Source: Myxococcales bacterium
GTDB taxonomy: Bacteria > Myxococcota_A > Bradymonadia > UBA7976 > UBA1532
DNA: 46,832 nt
Direction: 5' to 3'
Assembly: GCA_002731825.1 (NCBI GenBank)
Contig: PCCS01000050.1
Location: 1-46,832 of the forward strand
The notes below the pieces were generated by a model. The model did not search any database and was not told where the DNA came from. It worked only from the letters and a program-made list of their open reading frames with translations. A program made the position numbers and the translations under genes. Below, one piece after another: positions 9,498 to 18,157 of this stretch; position 1 is the stretch's first letter, and each line of letters begins with the position of its first letter.

Positions 9498-10955
9498 TTA
9501 GTCCGACTGATTGATCTCATATTTCTTCATCAATCTGTAGACGTGGCGTCGATCGATACCGGCCTCTCGAGCAACCCGGCTGATATTCATGTTGTGACGC
9601 TCCAACAAACTGAATAGGTAGTCTTTTTCAAAATGAGCGATCATTTTCTCTTTTGCTTCTTTTAAGCCAGTCCCGTGCGGTAGCGGGGTGCCAACAGGGG
9701 CGCTCGAACCAACCGGCGAGCGCCCGAGTCTTGTTTGTAAATCATTTGGTAAGTCGGCGACATGCACATACGCCCCTTCACAGAATGTAATTGAACGCTC
9801 GACGACATTTCGCAGCTCTCTGATATTTCCAGGCCAATCATACTGGCCCATCAAACTCAGAGCGTCCCCGGAGAAGCCCTTAACATCAGCTAAATGAGGT
9901 TGACCCGATTTAATCTGGTCAAGAAAATGCTGCGCTAGACGGCTCAAATCGTCGAGCCGGTCTCGTAGCGGGGGTAGAGTCATTGTAACTTTAGCCATCC
10001 GGTAAAAAAGATCCTGCCGAAACGATCCATCATCAACCATGCTCAGCAAATTCCGGTTGGTTGCAGCGACGATCCGAACGTCTATTTTGATGGTTCGCTC
10101 CCCTCCGACTCGCCTAATCTCACCGCTTTCGAGTGCTCTCAAAAACTTCGGTTGTAGATTTGTAGACATCTCGCCAAGTTCATCGAAAAAGACCGTCCCA
10201 CCCTCGGCTCGCTCAAAAACACCACGGTGTGTTTTGATTGCCCCCGAAAAAGCGCCCTTCTCGTGGCCAAATAATTCCGATTCGAGCAAGTTTTCCGGAA
10301 AGGCTGAACAATCAAAAATAACCAGTGGGCCTTTGTTTCGTCGCGAATGGGTGTGTATGGCTCTCGCCGCAAGTTCTTTACCCGTGCCGGTTTCGCCTTC
10401 AATGACGACGGACAGTTCGCTTGGGGCAATTTTGTCGATCAGGCCGTAAACATCATGCATGCGAGCGGAAGAGCCAACCATGTCTCCGTATCTGGGGTCA
10501 TTGATGGGATAAATCTTTACTTCTTCGACAATCGGCATGAATCGGACCAGCGAATTACCGATCAGGATCTCACAATTTGCATAGAGAATGGCCTCACGTA
10601 CTTTTAGCTTGCCGACAAAAGAACCGTTCGTAGATTGCTTATCAACCAGCAGATATTCGCCATTTACCTGTCTAATTTCGCAGTGAAATCGGCTCACCGT
10701 GTCATCATTTAGGACGAAATCATTGCGTTCATTTGCTCCGATTCGAATGATTGATTTGTGGACAGCAAGTTCTTTCCCTTTGTCTTGTCCGTCGACCACC
10801 ACAAGTTTGCAGGTCTCTATCGTCAATAAATCGGTCATGACGCCCAGACTCACCTCTAGGGTTTCTGGCTCAGCCTCTGGACAATTTTGTTTTGGACTCT
10901 TTTGGTTAAGCGTGGCAGCAAATCCTTGATTGTCATCCATTGAATTAGATGCCAT
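9498..10955 (-). CDS. FHA-domain sigma-54-dependent transcriptional activator
   Basis: A 485-residue bacterial enhancer-binding protein. An FHA phosphothreonine-binding domain spans about 50-140 (RIG at 71-73, SRFH at 88-91, NGS at 110-112) and replaces a receiver domain, so input is probably protein phosphorylation by a Ser/Thr kinase. The AAA+ domain has Walker A GETGTGKE (187-194) and Walker B FFDELGEM (256-263). The sigma-54 contact loop reads GAFSGA (234-239) instead of GAFTGA. A Fis-type helix-turn-helix occupies about 445-482 (ISRVAREAGIDRRHVYR). GGAG precedes the ATG. FHA-containing activators are frequent in Myxococcota. The target genes cannot be told from position; an operator-rich promoter lies just upstream. 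Confidence 0.92.
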   Translation of the reverse strand: MASNSMDDNQGFAATLNQKSPKQNCPEAEPETLEVSLGVMTDLLTIETCKLVVVDGQDKGKELAVHKSIIRIGANERNDFVLNDDTVSRFHCEIRQVNGEYLLVDKQSTNGSFVGKLKVREAILYANCEILIGNSLVRFMPIVEEVKIYPINDPRYGDMVGSSARMHDVYGLIDKIAPSELSVVIEGETGTGKELAARAIHTHSRRNKGPLVIFDCSAFPENLLESELFGHEKGAFSGAIKTHRGVFERAEGGTVFFDELGEMSTNLQPKFLRALESGEIRRVGGERTIKIDVRIVAATNRNLLSMVDDGSFRQDLFYRMAKVTMTLPPLRDRLDDLSRLAQHFLDQIKSGQPHLADVKGFSGDALSLMGQYDWPGNIRELRNVVERSITFCEGAYVHVADLPNDLQTRLGRSPVGSSAPVGTPLPHGTGLKEAKEKMIAHFEKDYLFSLLERHNMNISRVAREAGIDRRHVYRLMKKYEINQSD

Positions 10956-10973
10956 TTTGGAACTCCGTACCTG

Positions 10974-11026
10974 TGTGACATTTGTGACACTCTATCTGAG
11001 CTGGGCGAGTGTGTCAATCATGACAC
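10974..11026 (-). promoter_or_regulatory. promoter with clustered TGACA half-sites upstream of the FHA activator gene
   Basis: The minus-strand promoter is TTGACA (11012-11017), a 17-base spacer and TAGAGT (10989-10994). A perfect inverted repeat GTGTCA-N4-TGACAC (11011-11026) overlaps the -35. Two direct copies of TGTGACA (10974-10980 and 10983-10989), nine bases apart, cover the end of the -10 and the start region. Four TGACA half-sites around one promoter suggest a bound regulator, perhaps the activator itself repressing its own gene; that assignment is inference. Confidence 0.55.
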
Positions 11027-11107
11027 GGTTCGGTTTTTTTGGGTCTACGTGAATGTGAAGACCTGGTTTGCGTCGGCAAAATAGACTAGCTCCCTTAGGA
11101 AACGCTC

Positions 11108-11896
11108 ATGAATCAGACCATTCGGAACTCTGTATATTGCTTGATACTCGTACTTTCTTTCAGCATGGCATGGGCTCAACCAAGCGATGGAGATCCAGGA
11201 ATAAAGGCAAATTTAAAACCATCCTCAAAAGACTCGGATGAACAAAGCGGGACAGGACAGGCCGGTCGGGGCTTGGAGACGGTGGTAAAATCTAATCCTA
11301 AACCGGTAAACTCCGTCGATGACGTAGTCGATGGGATACAGAGTTTTTATCGCGATGCGCGTGATTTAAAGGCCGAGTTTGAACAGACTTATGTCTATAC
11401 TCAAATGGGTAGAAAACAGTCCAAATCGGGAAAGGTGTTTTTTAAAAAACCAAGTCGAATGCGCTGGGACTACAAAAAGCCCGTGCCACAGGTATTTGTA
11501 TCAGATGGCTCAGTTCTATGGGTTTACCAACCCACAGATGCACAAGTCTTTAAACAGGACCTGAATCATTCGCAGCTGCCCGTCGCTCTGACTTTCATGA
11601 GTGGTCGGGGTGAACTCAGAACGGAATTTAATGCGCGACTTATCGAGCAACCTAAGCAGGCTGAGTCTTACACCGTGCAGCTCGTCCCTAAAAAAAGCGA
11701 GGTCAACTACAAATCCGTAATGCTCACCGTACGCAAGAGTGATTTTTCTGTCGTAGAAAGTGTCGTGATCGACCCCGTGGGTAATGAAAACAGGTTGGTC
11801 TTCAAAAAAGTGATACAAAACACGAATATTCCGGACAGGGCCTTTGAATTTATAGTTCCAAAAGGAGTGCGTGTTATCGACGGCGCGGCTAACTGA
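11108..11896 (+). CDS. LolA-like outer-membrane lipoprotein carrier
   Basis: A 262-residue periplasmic protein of the LolA family, which carries lipoproteins from the inner-membrane LolCDE complex to the outer membrane. A signal peptide covers about 1-23 (ending AWAQ). A charged, probably disordered linker follows to about 75. The LolA fold then starts at IQSFYRDARDLKAEFEQ and includes GKVFFKKPSRMRWDYKKP and VFVSDGSVLWVYQP. AGGA lies 8 bases before the ATG. It is the only plus-strand gene in the first 26 kb and converges on rimO, 17 bases away. The linker makes it longer than typical LolA. Confidence 0.88.
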   Translation: MNQTIRNSVYCLILVLSFSMAWAQPSDGDPGIKANLKPSSKDSDEQSGTGQAGRGLETVVKSNPKPVNSVDDVVDGIQSFYRDARDLKAEFEQTYVYTQMGRKQSKSGKVFFKKPSRMRWDYKKPVPQVFVSDGSVLWVYQPTDAQVFKQDLNHSQLPVALTFMSGRGELRTEFNARLIEQPKQAESYTVQLVPKKSEVNYKSVMLTVRKSDFSVVESVVIDPVGNENRLVFKKVIQNTNIPDRAFEFIVPKGVRVIDGAAN

Positions 11897-11913
11897 ATTT
11901 GCTTTTCGCGAAA

Positions 11914-13245
11914 TTAGACAGGTTCAGCGACCAGATCGTAGTCTGTAGACTGGGTTACAATCGCCCGAACAATTTGGCCAGGCTTCACATCATCTGATGA
12001 GCCGAGATATGTGATTCCATCAATTTCTGGTGCCTGGAACTGGGTTCGACCAATCCAAACAAGCTCCGATTCTTCGCTGCGCTTTTCAACTAAGACCTCA
12101 ACCTCACGTCCGACCATATTTTGATTATGATTTCGTGCGATTGACCGCTGTTCGAACATGAGACGATCAAGGCGAGCTGCTTTTGTATTTTCGTCGAGTT
12201 GTTGGTCGAGTTCGTAGGAAGGCGTCCCTTCTTCTCGGCTATAGGCGAAGGCGCCTAGTCGCTCAAACTTTGACTCTTTGACAAACTCTAAAAGCTCTTC
12301 GAAATCGTCATCAGTCTCACCTGGATAGCCCACGAGCATTGTCGTTCGCATACAAATGTCCGGAATAGCATCCCTTAGCTCGCTGACCCTTTTTCGGATA
12401 GCTTCGCCCCGTGTGCCGCGTTTCATCCCCTTCAAAACCGAGTCAGAAATATGCTGAAGAGGCATATCCAAATACGGCACGATCTTATCTTCTGTCGCCA
12501 TCAATTCGACCAAACCTTTTGGAAAAGAGCGGGGATACGCATACATCAGTCTGATCCAGCGTATTCCATCGACTTCGACGAGAGCGCGCAGTAAATGAGT
12601 TAGGTTTTGACGCGGCTTCAAATCGTAACCCCATGCTGTCAGGTCTTGAGCGATGAGATTGAACTCGACAACACCTTGTTCAGCGAGTTGGGTTGCTTCG
12701 CGCACGACCGACTCGACGCCTCGGCTTCTCTGTGGTCCACGTAGGGTTGGGATAATGCAGAATGCACATGTATTTGAGCATCCTTCGGCTACCTTGAGGT
12801 AGGCTGTGTGTCCACCCATGGAGTTATAGCGTGGCGCATCCCAATTGAAATCTCGGCGATCGGGATTACCCACAGAGATCCGTCCACCTGTCCGTCCATC
12901 GAGAATTTCCGTCACCAGAGTCAGGTCGTTGGTCCCAACGAAATGGTCGACCTCAGGCATCTCCGACGCCAGTTCTTCCGGATAGCGCTGCGCCAAACAA
13001 CCAGTGACAACCAGCTTTTCGATCTGGCCGTCATCTTTTCGTTGAGCCATCTCTAGTATTGTCTCAATACTCTCGACTTTAGCGTCTTCGACGAAAGCGC
13101 AGGTATTTACCACGACGATATCCGCATCATCCGCGCTGGGCGTCATCGAGCAACCCTCATCGGAAAGCCCGGCCAACATGGTTTCCGTATCGACGCGGTT
13201 TTTAGGACATCCTAGTGAGACAAAATGCACTCGTTTACCTGACAC
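11914..13245 (-). CDS. rimO: Ribosomal protein S12 methylthiotransferase RimO
   Basis: A 443-residue radical-SAM enzyme that methylthiolates an Asp of ribosomal protein S12. The N-terminal UPF0004 domain opens with SLGCPKNRVDTE and carries cluster ligands Cys13, Cys49 and Cys83. The radical-SAM cluster ligands are Cys156, Cys160 and Cys163 (CSNTCAFC). A C-terminal TRAM-like domain follows from about 375. GCPKNRVD separates RimO from MiaB. The start is GTG with AGGAG 9 bases upstream. The 110 bases upstream separate it from the small zinc-ribbon gene, which may be co-transcribed with it. Confidence 0.95.
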   Translation of the reverse strand: MSGKRVHFVSLGCPKNRVDTETMLAGLSDEGCSMTPSADDADIVVVNTCAFVEDAKVESIETILEMAQRKDDGQIEKLVVTGCLAQRYPEELASEMPEVDHFVGTNDLTLVTEILDGRTGGRISVGNPDRRDFNWDAPRYNSMGGHTAYLKVAEGCSNTCAFCIIPTLRGPQRSRGVESVVREATQLAEQGVVEFNLIAQDLTAWGYDLKPRQNLTHLLRALVEVDGIRWIRLMYAYPRSFPKGLVELMATEDKIVPYLDMPLQHISDSVLKGMKRGTRGEAIRKRVSELRDAIPDICMRTTMLVGYPGETDDDFEELLEFVKESKFERLGAFAYSREEGTPSYELDQQLDENTKAARLDRLMFEQRSIARNHNQNMVGREVEVLVEKRSEESELVWIGRTQFQAPEIDGITYLGSSDDVKPGQIVRAIVTQSTDYDLVAEPV

Positions 13246-13355
13246 GGTAGAACTCCTAGATTCTTTTTTTGTTCTTCAGCACGAATCCAGCAGGACCCGG
13301 TTAAGGGAACGCCGCATTTTGTTTGGTAGGTTTGATCTTGCGTATGTGGCTATGT

Positions 13356-13535
13356 TCAGCGAGTTGGTTGCTCGTGACCACACTTGTCGCAGAGCCAAAA
13401 AATACCGCTTGGTTGAGTTTGTCTAACAAACTTAACAGCGGTCATCGCTACGCTGTTGCAACCCGCCTGAGGGCATATCTTTGTTTTACCGGCATCCCGG
13501 CCACGGCCGGCAATTTTCGCGGGTCTAGTCCCCAT
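13356..13535 (-). CDS. small zinc-ribbon protein of unknown function (59 aa)
   Basis: A short frame starting ATG at 13535 and ending TGA at 13356, read directly from the sequence. An ideal ribosome-binding site (AGGAG, 7 bases before the ATG) and a strong promoter at 13599-13627 argue that it is a real gene. The first 18 residues are basic (MGTRPAKIAGRGRDAGK). Two Cys pairs, Cys21-x4-Cys26 and Cys49-x2-Cys52 (LCDKCGHEQ), would form one zinc ribbon. The architecture suggests a nucleic-acid- or ribosome-associated protein, but I do not recognise the family. It lies between ptsI and rimO. Confidence 0.75.
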   Translation of the reverse strand: MGTRPAKIAGRGRDAGKTKICPQAGCNSVAMTAVKFVRQTQPSGIFWLCDKCGHEQPTR

Positions 13536-13598
13536 TGTCGTCTCCTGTTATCACTATCCATCGTCAGCCGCGCAAGCCCACGCCGCTACGGGCGAAGT

Positions 13599-13627
13599 AA
13601 ACTATCCGAATAAAGCTCAATTGTCAA
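13599..13627 (-). promoter_or_regulatory. predicted strong sigma-70 promoter of the zinc-ribbon gene
   Basis: Minus strand: TTGACA (13622-13627), a 17-base spacer, TAGTTT (13599-13604). Both boxes and the spacing are identical to the tRNA-Thr promoter. The predicted start near 13592 leaves a leader of about 57 bases before the ATG at 13535. Confidence 0.6.
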
Positions 13628-13653
13628 CTCTCGTGAGCGAAGCGCATAGAGAC

Positions 13654-15483
13654 TCAATAGTCTTCTAATTCACCGATCATTGACGGATCATCGAATAATG
13701 CATCGAGCATGGGTTCACATGGCGTGCCTGTCAGCATTTCTCTCAATCGCCATCGGACCGCGGTTTCAATACTCTCTGCTGTATTTAATTCCAAGATCTC
13801 ATTAACTAAATTTTCGCATTCTGACACAGATATGTGTCGGACCATGGCCTTGATCAATGGAATACTTGTCGCGTTCATAGAGAGGTTTTTTAGTCCTAAT
13901 CCAATGACGATAGGCAAGCACAGCGGATCTCCAGCCATTTCTCCACACATGGACACGTCGATGCAAGCACCGCGTGCAGCACCGACAATGATACTGATCA
14001 GGCTCAACATGGCGGGATGCATTGGCGCATAAAGCCTGGCGACGTGCGGATTGCCGCGATCGACCGCCAACGTGTACTGAACGAGGTCATTGGTTCCAAT
14101 TGAAAAGAAGTCAACTTCACGTGCGAGATGTTGTGCGATCAAGGCCGCCGATGGGACCTCGATCATAATTCCAAATGGAATATCATTGGCTATGGGTACC
14201 CCTTCGCCTTCAAGTTCGCGTCGACATTGTCGAAAAACCGATTTGATTGCGCGGACCTCGTCCAACCGGGATATGAGCGGGACCATGACCCTCAATTCGC
14301 CATGTATACTGGCCCGTAGTAAGGCGCGAGCTTGCACCCTAAAGATGTCGGGATGCATGAGGCAGAAACGAACGGCTCTCAACCCCATCACCGGATTATC
14401 TTCCGATTCAACGCGGATGAAATCGGCTAGCTTATCACCACCAAGGTCGAGCGTTCGAATGGTTGCATGGCCGGGCAATGCCTTCTCCACGACGTCTCGG
14501 TAGCTTTCATATTGCTCGTCTTCGCTCGGCAGACTCGACCGATTCATGTACAGGAATTCGGTTCGGTACAGGCCAACACCTTCAGCTCCGTGCTCGATGA
14601 CGATGTTTGTTTCTGCTGGGAGTTCGATATTTCCGTTGATCAGAATTCGATGACCGTCTTTGGTCTGGGCAAAACCCTGCTTAACGGCATTTAACTTAGC
14701 CTTTTCAGCTTCGTATGTTGCTTGACGGTCTTGATATCGTTTGAGCTCTTTTTGGGAGGGATTGATGTGAACGCGTCCATTGGAGCCATCGACAACCAAT
14801 AGATCGCCTGTGCCGACATACTCAGTTAGCTCGTCGATTGCGATGACGGCCGGCAATTCCAGAGAACGAGCCATGATCGCCGTATGACTGGTGCGTCCAC
14901 CGACTTCGGTGACAAAGCCCAGAACCGATGAATTAAGCATTTGAGCGGTATCTGCTGGTGATAAGTCGTGTGCGACAACAATGCTATCGGGTTTGATGTT
15001 GGCCAAGGTTGGCTCGTCCTTACCCAGAAGGTTTCGGAGAAGCCGATCAGCAACAAATCCGATGTCGGCCCGCCTCTCTTTGAAATACTCGTCATCAATG
15101 TTGTCGAAAATTTTCTTGATCCCCCTCACAACTTTCTGGAGGGCCCACTCGGCGTTCAAAGCCTGTTCTCTGATGAGTTGTTCCGTTCCCTTGATGAGCA
15201 TATCGTCTCGGAGCATCATCGTATGGGCTTCTAGGATCAGGTCATGCTCTTGACCCTGACTTTGGAATCGATTTTTGAGAGACTTGAGTTGTTGCTCGGA
15301 TCGAGAAATTGCGTCCTGAAAGCGCTGAACTTCTGACTCGATATCTGATTGTTCAAGATGTCGATGGGGTACCTTTATCTTCTTTCGATCGACAAAATGG
15401 GCACGTCCAATTGCGTAGCCAGGAGAGACGCCTAGGCCCACCAAGCGTGTTGGTGTTTGCTCAATGAGGTGGCCGTCCGTCAC
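13654..15483 (-). CDS. ptsI: PTS enzyme I (phosphoenolpyruvate-protein phosphotransferase)
   Basis: Enzyme I transfers phosphate from PEP to HPr in the cytoplasm. I prefer the GTG start at 15483, which overlaps the ptsH stop as GTGA and has GGGGAA just upstream; this gives 609 residues, about 35 more than E. coli EI. An ATG at 15513 would add ten residues inside ptsH. The phosphorylated His is in GGRTSHTAIMAR (His200 with this start). The PEP-binding barrel has GTNDLVQYTLAVDRGNP and the Cys motif MCGEMAGDP. It is the last gene of the long pyrG-to-ptsI operon. Confidence 0.95.
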   Translation of the reverse strand: MTDGHLIEQTPTRLVGLGVSPGYAIGRAHFVDRKKIKVPHRHLEQSDIESEVQRFQDAISRSEQQLKSLKNRFQSQGQEHDLILEAHTMMLRDDMLIKGTEQLIREQALNAEWALQKVVRGIKKIFDNIDDEYFKERRADIGFVADRLLRNLLGKDEPTLANIKPDSIVVAHDLSPADTAQMLNSSVLGFVTEVGGRTSHTAIMARSLELPAVIAIDELTEYVGTGDLLVVDGSNGRVHINPSQKELKRYQDRQATYEAEKAKLNAVKQGFAQTKDGHRILINGNIELPAETNIVIEHGAEGVGLYRTEFLYMNRSSLPSEDEQYESYRDVVEKALPGHATIRTLDLGGDKLADFIRVESEDNPVMGLRAVRFCLMHPDIFRVQARALLRASIHGELRVMVPLISRLDEVRAIKSVFRQCRRELEGEGVPIANDIPFGIMIEVPSAALIAQHLAREVDFFSIGTNDLVQYTLAVDRGNPHVARLYAPMHPAMLSLISIIVGAARGACIDVSMCGEMAGDPLCLPIVIGLGLKNLSMNATSIPLIKAMVRHISVSECENLVNEILELNTAESIETAVRWRLREMLTGTPCEPMLDALFDDPSMIGELEDY

Positions 15484-15755
15484 TCTTCTTCCCCAAAACG
15501 GTTGTTGATGCACTGTTCTATTGCTTCGGCAGCAGCGGACGCGTCTTCACCGCTGCAGCTGACTCTGACCGTTGATCCCATGCCTGCTGCGAGGGTCATC
15601 ATGCCCAAAATAGATTTTGCATCGACTGTGAAGTTACCCTTCTCGATCTTGATATCGCAGGTGAATTGACTCGTGACTCGAACGAGTGTCGCGGCCGCAC
15701 GTGCATGCAGCCCCAATCGATTCACAATTCGTAACTCTTTAATGACCTCTGTCAT
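15480..15755 (-). CDS. ptsH: PTS phosphocarrier protein HPr
   Basis: A 91-residue HPr. His17 in NRLGLHARAA accepts phosphate from enzyme I. Ser48 lies in AKSILGMMTL, which matches the site phosphorylated by HPr kinase, and hprK is encoded five genes upstream in the same operon. HPr can therefore act both as phosphocarrier and as a regulatory switch. The gene starts 13 bases after EIID ends and overlaps ptsI by four bases. Confidence 0.97.
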   Translation of the reverse strand: MTEVIKELRIVNRLGLHARAAATLVRVTSQFTCDIKIEKGNFTVDAKSILGMMTLAAGMGSTVRVSCSGEDASAAAEAIEQCINNRFGEEE

Positions 15756-15768
15756 ACATCTACCACTT

Positions 15769-16563
15769 TCACATTATGGGGAACGCTGAATTTAAGAACA
15801 TGACCAATGATGCTGTACCGAAAGCGGCGATATAGAGGAGTGAGACCATTGATAGGCTTCTTTTGAGGCCCAGTAGGAAGATCAGCATCATCGAAAAGAG
15901 CAGGAATGGCTCAACGCCATCGGCCAATTTAAATTGCGAATGCATGGCACGATCTGCAAAAATCGCTGCCGTCGCTCCTAGAAACAGAGCCGCTAAATAG
16001 TGGGTACGATCTGCAATTCTGACCAGTCCAAGTCGGTGTATCCGTTCGCAAATTTGCTCGCCATCGCGATAACCATAAAAAAGTCCGAAGGTGCGCAAAC
16101 CGAGATGACACAAATTAAATAAAACCAGAAAGCCAATGGGGGCCCACAGGATGCCGCTCAGCACACCCATGACCGCCCACGCCGCCGCGAAAGGCCTCAG
16201 GCTTGCCCAGAAAAAACTGTCTCCAATAGCGGCCATTGGACCCATCATATAGCGCTTAAAGTTACACACATCGTCTGGGTGGCGAATGCCATTGGCGATG
16301 TCTTCTTCGATTCTAATCGAGGCTCCAATGAGAGCGCCGGACATATACGGATGCGTATTAAAAAATTGGAGATGTCGTTTCAAAGCGTTGTTGAGATCAT
16401 CCCCAGAATAGAGCGCTCTCAACGCAGGGGTCATACAGAAACAGACTCCAACATTCTGCATGCGTTCAAAATTCGAAGCCGCCTGGATGAAAAAGCTTCG
16501 CCACAGGACTCGAAATAAGATCCATGAGCTGATGGCGTTTGCTTTATTCTGAGACCCCGTCAT
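15769..16563 (-). CDS. PTS mannose-family transporter subunit IID
   Basis: A 264-residue membrane subunit of a mannose-family sugar permease (PTS EIID family). The ATG at 16563 overlaps the EIIC stop as ATGA, so translation is coupled; an open frame extends 52 codons upstream but runs over EIIC and lacks support. Family features are the N-terminal FFIQAASNFERMQNVG segment, FNTHPYMSGALIGASI, and GPMAAIGDSFFWASLRP. Several hydrophobic segments lie in the C-terminal half. It pairs with EIIC to form the sugar channel; the substrate cannot be read from sequence. Confidence 0.93.
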   Translation of the reverse strand: MTGSQNKANAISSWILFRVLWRSFFIQAASNFERMQNVGVCFCMTPALRALYSGDDLNNALKRHLQFFNTHPYMSGALIGASIRIEEDIANGIRHPDDVCNFKRYMMGPMAAIGDSFFWASLRPFAAAWAVMGVLSGILWAPIGFLVLFNLCHLGLRTFGLFYGYRDGEQICERIHRLGLVRIADRTHYLAALFLGATAAIFADRAMHSQFKLADGVEPFLLFSMMLIFLLGLKRSLSMVSLLYIAAFGTASLVMFLNSAFPIM

Positions 16564-17273
16564 CACGCTGAATAGCCTTGAGTCAAAATGGCTGCGACGA
16601 CGGCAAACGTAATGGACGCGAGTACAATTCCTCGTCGGTGCCTCAACATTGACAGCGCAACAGCAATTCCAAGGGACGGAATTAAATAGAGTCCAATCAC
16701 ACCAAGAACATCGGTCCAATTGGCCGTCAATACCCCTTGAAGCCCTGTCAAAAGGTAGAGCATAGACGCGGTGAAAACCGCTGTTGCGGAAGAATTTGCA
16801 AAGAAAGTTCGAATCAGCGCGAGGAAGATCAGGAAAGCAATTTTTCTCGTATCTCCGGTTTGGGCCGCCTCATCTGCTTGCGTCGCGAGTCCAAGATTCA
16901 GATGGTCGAGTTTGATATCCAGCCATTGGCCAGCAATGCAGATTGGCGCGCCAATTAATATCGCCAGACACCAAATTGCAGGATCGATCTCGCCGACATG
17001 GCGTCCGTATAAGAACACAGCACCCGCGATGGTGACCGATGCGAGCGTATCGTTTCGGGGCACATTTGAACCAAACAGAACGCAGGACATCCATAAAAGC
17101 TGCAGGTACGCGCCTAACATCAAGCCCAGGGCAGTTTCGTTAAAGATAAAGCCAAGCAGAGACACTGCGACTAAGGGTTGTGACGCCATGAATTGAAAAG
17201 CGGCCCTTCGGTCGAGACTGAGTAGTCCGCTCACGCCTGCGACAAGGGCCAGGTCGAGCGAAAAGTCGACCAC
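16563..17273 (-). CDS. PTS mannose/sorbose-family transporter subunit IIC
   Basis: A 236-residue polytopic membrane protein of the EII-Sor family, the substrate-translocating subunit. Hydrophobic helices run throughout, with the family segment ALGLMLGAYLQLLWM near 50-65. Translation starts at GTG 17273, directly after the TAG of EIIB, with GGGGG about 8 bases upstream. It overlaps EIID by four bases. Confidence 0.93.
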   Translation of the reverse strand: MVDFSLDLALVAGVSGLLSLDRRAAFQFMASQPLVAVSLLGFIFNETALGLMLGAYLQLLWMSCVLFGSNVPRNDTLASVTIAGAVFLYGRHVGEIDPAIWCLAILIGAPICIAGQWLDIKLDHLNLGLATQADEAAQTGDTRKIAFLIFLALIRTFFANSSATAVFTASMLYLLTGLQGVLTANWTDVLGVIGLYLIPSLGIAVALSMLRHRRGIVLASITFAVVAAILTQGYSA

Positions 17274-17753
17274 CTACTGGACCCCCAAAACGCGTCTGAG
17301 GTCGGTTGGAGTCTCATTTGGGAGCGTTTGGATGTTTATACTCACGCCACGGTCTAGCAGCGAACGCAGCTTTGTTTGTTCATTATGGTTTAAAAAGACG
17401 GCGTTGGTAATTTGATCTTTGCCCGAGGCATGGTGAATATTGCCAATATTGAGGCTTGGGAACGGATGTCCGGCGTCGAACAGGGCTTCTGCGTCTGATA
17501 TGGATTCAAGTAATACCAGCATAGACTCAGTTGAATTTCGATGCGCATTGAGAAAGGGTGCAGCGTTTTTTATGGATAAAGCGGTGAAGTCGTGTTCGGT
17601 AGGAATCGCCATCCTAAACATGGTCATTCGCAATGAATTTTCCGGGACCGCATCATTCGCAATTACAAAGTGTCGAATTCTCAAATGAGGCATCCAGGTC
17701 GAGATAATTTGACCGTGGACGAGTCGATTGTCTATCCGATAGAAAATACTCAT
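17274..17753 (-). CDS. PTS mannose/sorbose-family subunit IIB
   Basis: A 159-residue cytoplasmic EIIB that passes phosphate from EIIA to the sugar. The phosphorylated His13 is in RIDNRLVHGQIISTW, the invariant start of the family. I chose the ATG at 17753 forming TGATG with the EIIA stop; a TTG at 17756 would add one residue. It is followed immediately by EIIC. Confidence 0.95.
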   Translation of the reverse strand: MSIFYRIDNRLVHGQIISTWMPHLRIRHFVIANDAVPENSLRMTMFRMAIPTEHDFTALSIKNAAPFLNAHRNSTESMLVLLESISDAEALFDAGHPFPSLNIGNIHHASGKDQITNAVFLNHNEQTKLRSLLDRGVSINIQTLPNETPTDLRRVLGVQ

Positions 17754-18157
17754 CAAGTGTTTCCGGATGCTCGCATCATCGCGCCTGCGACCAGGATATT
17801 ATCGCGTCCATGTGATTGAATGAGTTTAGCCACATCACTCAGCGCCTTATCCCGACATGTAAACAATTTGAGTAGCATGGGTAAATTGACCCCTGTTACG
17901 ACCTCGATGTCTTGACTGAGCAAGGAGAGGCTGACGTTGGATGGCGTGCCGCCAAACATATCGCAGAGAACGATGGTGCCCGAGCCTCGCTCTACGGATT
18001 TGATTGCAGTTGTCAAGTCGTCGACAATTTTCTCGCCGCTGTCACCCGGTTGAACCATGACAGATGCGCTGTTCTCAAACGGCCCTAAAATCATGGTTGC
18101 CGCATCCATTAGGGCGGGTGCCAAATTCGAATGTGTGCAGACTACGACGCCAATCAT
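17753..18157 (-). CDS. PTS mannose-family subunit IIA
   Basis: A 134-residue cytoplasmic EIIA (EIIA-man family). His9 in VVCTHSNLAPAL is the phosphorylation site, equivalent to His10 of E. coli ManX. GSGTIVLCDMFGGTPSN is the second conserved segment. It is a stand-alone domain, not fused to IIB as in E. coli. The ATG overlaps the rapZ stop by four bases. Confidence 0.95.
   Translation of the reverse strand: MIGVVVCTHSNLAPALMDAATMILGPFENSASVMVQPGDSGEKIVDDLTTAIKSVERGSGTIVLCDMFGGTPSNVSLSLLSQDIEVVTGVNLPMLLKLFTCRDKALSDVAKLIQSHGRDNILVAGAMMRASGNT

Noticed and set aside
11011-11040. plus-strand terminator (GTGTCA/TGACAC stem plus T run)
   Set aside because: No plus-strand gene lies upstream, the T run is seven bases from the stem, and the stem overlaps a better-supported promoter and operator.
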